Shown piece after piece: positions 6,266 through 11,051 of a stretch of 11,051 nt of DNA. The translations under genes and the position numbers were made by a program. The notes beneath the pieces were generated by a model that was not told the DNA's origin, searched no databases, and was given only the letters and a program-made list of their open reading frames with translations. This stretch comes from Gemmatimonadota bacterium (lineage in GTDB: Bacteria; Gemmatimonadota; Gemmatimonadetes; Gemmatimonadales; Gemmatimonadaceae). Every line of letters starts with the position of its first letter. The first letter of the stretch is position 1. The stretch covers positions 1-11,051 of the forward strand of contig CANJOX010000078.1 of the NCBI GenBank assembly GCA_947475795.1. The letters are read 5' to 3'.

Positions 6266-6550
6266 TCAGCTGCGGATTTCGAAGATCTTGTCGAAGCCGC
6301 TGATCTTGAGCACATCGAGCACCACCGACGTCGGCGACGCGAGCACCACGGCGCCGCCCTTGGCCTTGGCCATCTTGGCCGTCATCAGGAGCACGCGCAG
6401 CCCGGCGCTGCTCACGTACTCGAGCTGACTGAGGTCGATCGTGACGGAACTCGCGTCCCCGGCCAGCAGGGCCTTGAGCTCAGCTTCGTGAGCGGCCGAC
6501 GTAAAACCGTCCAGACGACCGGCAAGGGTGTAGGTGGCAGCTGCGGACAT
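6266..6550 (-). CDS. STAS-domain protein, anti-sigma factor antagonist-like
   Basis: A 94-residue single-domain STAS protein of the SpoIIAA/RsbV type. The pattern is complete: an N-terminal strand with LAGRLDG (9-15), TIDLSQLEYVSSAGLRVLL (37-55) and the C-terminal VVLDVLKISGFDKIFEI (76-92). By alignment with SpoIIAA, Ser48 is the residue expected to be phosphorylated by an anti-sigma-type kinase; Ser47 is adjacent. In partner switching the unphosphorylated form binds and sequesters an anti-sigma factor or other switch protein. No RsbW/SpoIIAB-like kinase and no PP2C phosphatase is seen in this window, so the partner must be elsewhere; the local Ser/Thr kinase and hybrid kinase are possibilities only. 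It is the first gene of a two-gene unit with GPP34 and is divergent from the hybrid histidine kinase. The ATG at 6550 is preceded by a C-rich stretch with no Shine-Dalgarno. Confidence 0.92.
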   Translation of the reverse strand: MSAAATYTLAGRLDGFTSAAHEAELKALLAGDASSVTIDLSQLEYVSSAGLRVLLMTAKMAKAKGGAVVLASPTSVVLDVLKISGFDKIFEIRS

Positions 6551-6626
6551 GGGCGGGGGGCAGTGAGAGAAAAGGGCGAAGCGGCGCGGGATGAGCGTCC
6601 CCGATGGGACCGCAGCCTCGACCGGA

Positions 6627-6637
6627 AATATAGTGCG
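6627..6637. promoter_or_regulatory. Candidate promoter core / shared motif, copy 3
   Basis: AATATAGTGCG holds TATAGT on the plus strand and TATATT (6627-6632) on the minus strand, each five of six matches to a -10 box; it is a rare AT-rich spot in this GC-rich region. On the minus strand it lies about 77 nt upstream of the STAS start, on the plus strand about 167 nt upstream of the hybrid kinase start. The core ATAGTGC matches the ATACTGC at 801 and 4008 except for one base. No -35 hexamer fits at normal spacing in either direction. Confidence 0.3.
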
Positions 6638-6803
6638 CAGCCAGCGACTGCGGCCTCAGCCTTGACTCACGAGGGCATGACCGGCATGGTCCGCAGGTTG
6701 CGACACGCGCCACCGGCGACGACCTGCCGGTTCCGACCACCGCCTGCCCCCGCCCCTCGGCGCCCGTCGCCGCGCTCCACGCTGATCCTGCCCGGACCAA
6801 CTC

Positions 6804-9800
6804 ATGCGCATTAAGACCACCAATTCGCTGATCCTGCTCGTCGCCGTGCCGCTGCTCGGCGGCTGGTACATCGCGAACCGCGCCGAACGCCAGTTTGTCG
6901 ACGCGCAGACCGCGGCGGAAACGGCACTGCCGGCGGCGCTGCTCGCCCTCGATCAGCTGCGCCAAGGGTCCGACCGACTCACCGCCGACGTCCGCGCCTT
7001 CGCCTCCACCGGTGACGTGCGCTGGCGCGAGGACTTCGAGACGGAAGTCGCGCGTGACCGCAACCGCACCAAGGCGGTGGAGAAGCTCAAGGCGCTGGGG
7101 ATCACCGGCGACGAAACGCGCCTCCTCGACAACACGCTGGCCAAATCCACGGCCCTCATCGCCCTCGAAGATCAGGCGTTTGCGGCGGCCGGCGAGAAGA
7201 ACTTCACGCGCGCCATCGCGCTGGTGTACGGCGAGGAGTATCGCACGCGGAAGGATGCCATTTTGGAAGGGCTCGCGCAGTTCCGTGACATCGTGACCGA
7301 GCGCTTGAAGGCGGAGGTCACCGCCGCCCAGGATAGTGCGCGTACCGTGCGCGTGGTGCGCCAAGGGTGCATCATCGCGGCGGCGCTGCTGCTGCTGTTC
7401 ACGCTGGCCTTTTTCTACCGCAAGGTCGTGCGTCCGCTGGACACCCTCAAGCACGACGTCGACGATCTCCTGACCGGAAAGACCGACGTCCGCATTCACC
7501 ATCAGGACGATACAAACGAAGTCGGTGACGTGGCGCGCTCGCTGCAGCGCTACCGCACCACCGCCGATGAGGTGGAGCGGCAACGCCAGCTCAAAGCGAT
7601 GGTGGCGCGCGTCTCGGCGGCCCTGCAGTCGGCCGACAGCCTCCCCGACTTTGGACGGCAGCTGCTTTCCACGCTCATGCCGGAGCTGCAGACGGGTGCC
7701 GCGTCGGTGTATTGCACGCAGGCCGACGGAAGCACGCTCGTCTGCCTGAGCACCTACGGCCTCGACGCCGCCGTCGCCACCCGGCAGACGGTCGCGATCG
7801 GTGACGGCTTGATCGGACAATGTGCAAAAGAGCGGCAGAAGCTGACCTGGAATGACGTCCCACCCTCCTACGCGCGGCTCGCCTCGTCGCTCGGCAGTGC
7901 CACGCCGCGCTCCGTGGTGGCCGTCCCGATTGTCTCCAAGCAATCCGTGCTGGGCGTGATCGAGCTCGCCCTGTTCGCCGCCCTGACCGACAGTCAGCGC
8001 ATCCTGCTCGACGAGGTCATGCCGGTGGTGGCCCTGCAGCTCGAAATCCTGCAGCGCAACGTCCGGACGCAGGAGCTGCTGGAGCGCACGCAGTCACAGG
8101 CGGACGAACTCGAAGCGCAGACGGGCGCGCTGACGCAGTCGCAGGAAGCGCTGATGGAACAGCGCACGCAGCTGATCGAGCAACAGGAAGAGATGCGGGT
8201 GCTCGCCGAGATCGGGAAGGTGGTCAATGCCTCGCTCGATATCGACACCGTGTTGGAAACGATCATCACCGAAGCCGTCCGGTTGGGCGGAGCGGACTCC
8301 GGAACGCTCTACGAGTTCGACGAGGACGAGGGGGCGTTCGATCCGCGCTTCAACGTGGGAATGCCAGAGGAGATGGTGGCGGCGCTGCGCGGGTCGCGTA
8401 TCCGCATCGGCCCGGGTAGCGTGGTGGGAATGGCCGCCGAGAAGCGCGGGGTCCATATGGTGGAGGACATCGAGAACGACCCCACCTATCAGCTGCGCGC
8501 GGCGAACAAGCGGGGCGGCGGGTTCCGCGGGCTGCTGGGCGTCCCCATGATGAGCAACGATCGCATCATCGGCGGCCTCGTGATCCGGCGCCGCGAGCCC
8601 GGCGCGTTCGACGCGTCGCGCGTGAGCCTGCTGCAGACGTTTGCCACGCAGTCGGTCATGGCGATCCAGAACGCGCGCTTGTACGCCGAAATTCGCGTGA
8701 AGGGTGAACAGCTCGACAATGCCAGCCAGATGAAGTCGCAGTTCCTGGCGAACATGAGCCACGAAATCCGCACGCCGATGAACGCGGTGATCGGGCTCGC
8801 GTACCTCGCGCTCAAGACCGATCTCACCGACAAGCAGCGCGACTACGTCTCGAAGATCCACACCGCCGGCAACTCGCTGCTCGGCATCATCAACGACATT
8901 CTCGACTTCTCCAAGATCGAAGCCGGTAAGCTCGACATCGAGGCCACCGAGTTCAACCTCGAGGATGTGTTCCGCGCCGTGACCACCGTCACCAGCCAGA
9001 AGGCCTACGACAAGGGGCTCGAGTTCCTCGTCGATATTCCGAGCACGGTGCCGGTCGATCTCATCGGCGATCCGCTGCGCCTGAATCAGGCGCTCACGAA
9101 CGTCATCAACAACGCCGTCAAGTTCACCGAGCAGGGCGAAATCCACATCAAGGCCGCGCTGGTCGAGCGCGTGGACGACAGCGTGCTGCTGCGCTTCACG
9201 GTGCGCGACACGGGCCCCGGCATGACCGCCGAGCAGTGCGCGAAGCTGTTCCAGCCGTTCACGCAGGCCGACATGTCCACCACGCGCAAGCACGGCGGGA
9301 CCGGCCTTGGCCTCACGATCAGCAAGACGCTCGTGGAGCTGATGGGCGGAGAGATCGGGCTCGAAAGCGAGCCCGGCGTGGGCACCACGTTCTTCTTTAC
9401 CGTGCGCGTCGGCGTCGGTCAGGCCACCGACCGCCGCACGATGGTCCCCGAGGCGATGCATCGCCTGCGGGCGCTCGTGGTGGACGACAACCCGGTGGCG
9501 CGCGAGATCCTGACGGATTCGCTCGGCGACCTCGTGGCCACCGTGGATTCCGTGAGCTCGGGGGCTGAAGCACTGGCCGCCATCCGGCAGCACAACGCCG
9601 ACGGCACGTCACCGTACGACGTGGTGTTCATGGACTGGCGCATGCCCGGGCTGGACGGCCTGCAAACCACGCGTCTGCTGCGGTCGGAGACAGGGCTGGC
9701 ATCGCAACCCGCGGTGGTCATGGTGACCGCCTTCAGCGGCGAAGAAGTCAAGGAAGCCGCCGGGTCCCTGAACCTGGACGGCTTCATGGTGAAGCCAGTC

Positions 9801-11033
9801 AGTAAGTCGATGGTACTCGACACGCTGGTCACGCTGTTTGCCAGCGCCGCCGAAACCGGCACGATGCGCGCGGGCGGCGTGTCGGACGTCGATAGCGACC
9901 TCGATCGCTGCGCGGGCGTGCGCGTGCTGCTCACCGAGGACAACGAGATCAACCAACAGATCGCGATCGAGCTGCTCGAAGGGGCCGGCGCGCACGTCAC
10001 GGTGGCGAACAACGGGCGTGAGGCGGTCACGCATCTCGACCAGAACCCCACCGGCTTCGACGTGGTGTTCATGGACCTGCAGATGCCGATCATGGACGGC
10101 CACCAGGCGACCATGGCCATCCGCAACGATGCGCGGTTTGATGCGCTGCCGATTATCGCGATGACGGCGCACGCCTCGAACGACGAGCGGGCGCGCTGCC
10201 TGGCCGAAGGGATGAACGACCACGTTTCCAAGCCCATCGCGCCGGCTATCCTCTTCGCCACGCTGGAGAAGTACTACGCGCCGGCACGGGCGGCGGCGGT
10301 GCGGGCGGCGCGGGCGGCGGCCGTGGTGCCGGCAGCTGCGGCGCCTGCGGCGGCCGTAGTGTCCGCGGCGATGCCGACCGCGGCGGCTCCCGTTGCTCCT
10401 GTTGCTCCCGCGGCGCCCGTCGCGACCGACGTCCTCCCGCGCATCGAGGGGCTCGCTGTCGACGAAGGGCTCGCTCGCGTGGCCGGCAATAAAAAGTTGT
10501 ACGTCAAGCTGCTGCGGCAGTTCGTGGCGCAGGAAGCCGACGCCGGCGCCCGTATCCGTGCCTGTCTGGCCAGCAGCGATCGCGGCACCGCCGAACGGCT
10601 CGCCCACACCGTGAAGGGCGTGGCCGGCTCCCTCGGGGCGGGGGCCGTGCAGGCCGCCGGGGCCGTGCTGGAAAAGGCCATCGGGGACGGCGCCGATGCC
10701 GACGCCTGCGCGCCGTACTGCGACGCGCTGGCCGCGGAGATGGCCCTGCTCATCGAACGGCTCGGACCGGACTACGCGCCGGCCCCCGTGGTAGCCGCGG
10801 CGGCCCCCGTCGCCGCCTTCGATCCCGCCACGGGACGGCCCATCGTGGAACGCATGCTGCAGCGCCTCGCCGACTTCGATGCCGACGCCGCCGAGGATCT
10901 CGACACCCATCGCGACGTGTTCCGCGCGCTGCTCGGCAATGACGGCTTCACGGCCTTCGAAGCGCACGTGCAGGGTTATGCCCTGGGTGACGCACACGCG
11001 GCCCTCGAGGCGGCGCTGGCCGCCCACGGCTGA
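6804..11033 (+). CDS. Hybrid sensor histidine kinase with HAMP, two GAF, two receiver and HPt domains
   Basis: A 1409-residue inner-membrane phosphorelay protein. Membrane helices at about 7-24 and 189-205 flank a helical periplasmic sensor (25-188) of the four-helix-bundle kind (SDRLTADVRAFASTGD). Then follow HAMP (about 206-262), GAF (about 263-415), a Gln/Glu-rich coiled coil (about 419-466) and a second GAF (about 467-632). HisKA has phospho-acceptor His653 (NMSHEIRTP); HATPase_c has an N-box with Asn770, Asp802 in DTGPGM and GGTGLGL at 831-837. Receiver 1 (about 888-1010) has Asp894/895, Asp944 and Lys997; receiver 2 (about 1038-1158) has Glu1045/Asp1046, Asp1091 and Lys1143. An Ala/Pro linker (about 1162-1212) leads to an HPt domain with His1268 (LAHTVKGVAGSLGA) and an acidic helical tail (about 1330-1409). 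All phosphotransfer residues are present, so a His-Asp-His relay is expected, with output to an unlinked or neighbouring receiver. Ligands for the sensor and GAF domains are unknown. The ATG at 6804 has no Shine-Dalgarno. Confidence 0.95.
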   Translation: MRIKTTNSLILLVAVPLLGGWYIANRAERQFVDAQTAAETALPAALLALDQLRQGSDRLTADVRAFASTGDVRWREDFETEVARDRNRTKAVEKLKALGITGDETRLLDNTLAKSTALIALEDQAFAAAGEKNFTRAIALVYGEEYRTRKDAILEGLAQFRDIVTERLKAEVTAAQDSARTVRVVRQGCIIAAALLLLFTLAFFYRKVVRPLDTLKHDVDDLLTGKTDVRIHHQDDTNEVGDVARSLQRYRTTADEVERQRQLKAMVARVSAALQSADSLPDFGRQLLSTLMPELQTGAASVYCTQADGSTLVCLSTYGLDAAVATRQTVAIGDGLIGQCAKERQKLTWNDVPPSYARLASSLGSATPRSVVAVPIVSKQSVLGVIELALFAALTDSQRILLDEVMPVVALQLEILQRNVRTQELLERTQSQADELEAQTGALTQSQEALMEQRTQLIEQQEEMRVLAEIGKVVNASLDIDTVLETIITEAVRLGGADSGTLYEFDEDEGAFDPRFNVGMPEEMVAALRGSRIRIGPGSVVGMAAEKRGVHMVEDIENDPTYQLRAANKRGGGFRGLLGVPMMSNDRIIGGLVIRRREPGAFDASRVSLLQTFATQSVMAIQNARLYAEIRVKGEQLDNASQMKSQFLANMSHEIRTPMNAVIGLAYLALKTDLTDKQRDYVSKIHTAGNSLLGIINDILDFSKIEAGKLDIEATEFNLEDVFRAVTTVTSQKAYDKGLEFLVDIPSTVPVDLIGDPLRLNQALTNVINNAVKFTEQGEIHIKAALVERVDDSVLLRFTVRDTGPGMTAEQCAKLFQPFTQADMSTTRKHGGTGLGLTISKTLVELMGGEIGLESEPGVGTTFFFTVRVGVGQATDRRTMVPEAMHRLRALVVDDNPVAREILTDSLGDLVATVDSVSSGAEALAAIRQHNADGTSPYDVVFMDWRMPGLDGLQTTRLLRSETGLASQPAVVMVTAFSGEEVKEAAGSLNLDGFMVKPVSKSMVLDTLVTLFASAAETGTMRAGGVSDVDSDLDRCAGVRVLLTEDNEINQQIAIELLEGAGAHVTVANNGREAVTHLDQNPTGFDVVFMDLQMPIMDGHQATMAIRNDARFDALPIIAMTAHASNDERARCLAEGMNDHVSKPIAPAILFATLEKYYAPARAAAVRAARAAAVVPAAAAPAAAVVSAAMPTAAAPVAPVAPAAPVATDVLPRIEGLAVDEGLARVAGNKKLYVKLLRQFVAQEADAGARIRACLASSDRGTAERLAHTVKGVAGSLGAGAVQAAGAVLEKAIGDGADADACAPYCDALAAEMALLIERLGPDYAPAPVVAAAAPVAAFDPATGRPIVERMLQRLADFDADAAEDLDTHRDVFRALLGNDGFTAFEAHVQGYALGDAHAALEAALAAHG
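10275..10440 (+). repeat. Low-complexity Ala/Pro/Val linker coding region
   Basis: Imperfect GCGGC-type and GTTGCTCC-type short repeats encode a linker of about 50 residues made almost only of Ala, Pro, Val and a few Arg, between receiver 2 and the HPt domain of the hybrid kinase. It is probably a flexible tether. A second shorter Ala/Pro run lies near residues 1326-1342, after the HPt domain. Such tracts are prone to slippage, so their length may vary between strains. Confidence 0.7.
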
Positions 11034-11051
11034 GGCCCGCGTCATGCACAC

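Noticed and set aside
6662..6690. TTGACT as a -35 box for the hybrid kinase
   Set aside because: The -35 match is good, but the sequence at normal spacing (CATGGT) matches only three of six -10 positions, so I could not support a promoter.
9609..11051. Minus-strand frame of 480 codons opposite the end of the hybrid kinase
   Set aside because: Arg/Gly/His-rich shadow composition; the plus strand encodes receiver and HPt domains with all key residues.
11044..11051. ATG 11 nt after the hybrid kinase stop as the start of a following gene
   Set aside because: Only eight bases remain in the window, so nothing about a product can be supported.

Overview
The window looks like chromosomal DNA of a high-GC Gram-negative bacterium, most likely a Gemmatimonadota member close to Gemmatimonas. 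The evidence is the very high G+C, a lipoprotein signal peptide, start codons with almost no Shine-Dalgarno sequence, and a Ser/Thr kinase fused to a TolB/FlgO-like domain and a TPR array, an architecture I know to be expanded in that phylum. The assignment is an inference from architecture; no rRNA or tRNA is present. I saw no mobile element, CRISPR array or RNA gene.

The layout is regular: three pairs of divergent transcription units placed one after another, with very tight convergent junctions. (1) 1-696 (-) is the N-terminal 232 codons of a TrpX/ABC_sub_bind-type lipoprotein, cut by the window edge. It faces 875-3154 (+), a soluble Ser/Thr protein kinase with TolB-like and TPR regions. 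(2) 3123-3971 (-) is a metallo-beta-lactamase-fold protein of the class II cyclic-nucleotide phosphodiesterase type. It faces 4153-5580 (+), a response regulator fused to a class III nucleotide cyclase and a PilZ-like tail. (3) 6266-6550 (-) encodes a STAS-domain anti-sigma-factor-antagonist-like protein and is followed 9 nt later by 5591-6256 (-), a GPP34 (GOLPH3/Vps74-type) protein. These face 6804-11033 (+), a 1409-residue hybrid histidine kinase carrying two receiver domains and an HPt domain. No stretch over 300 nt lacks a gene; the three divergent intergenic regions are 178, 181 and 253 nt.

Nearly every gene is a signalling component. The phosphodiesterase and cyclase most plausibly set a cyclic-nucleotide level together, with synthesis gated by phosphorylation of the receiver domain. 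The hybrid kinase is a self-contained His-Asp-His phosphorelay that could supply that phosphate, though nothing in the sequence proves the link. The STAS/GPP34 pair suggests a partner-switch protein tied to a membrane-associated protein. A short ATA(C/G)TGC motif occurs in all three divergent intergenic regions and is a candidate shared promoter or operator element.

The most notable points are: a cyclase whose purine-selecting residues are non-canonical; the cyclase/phosphodiesterase head-to-head pair; the STAS-GPP34 operon; a kinase whose activation loop has acidic residues where phosphorylatable threonines usually sit; and a hairpin directly against the phosphodiesterase start codon.
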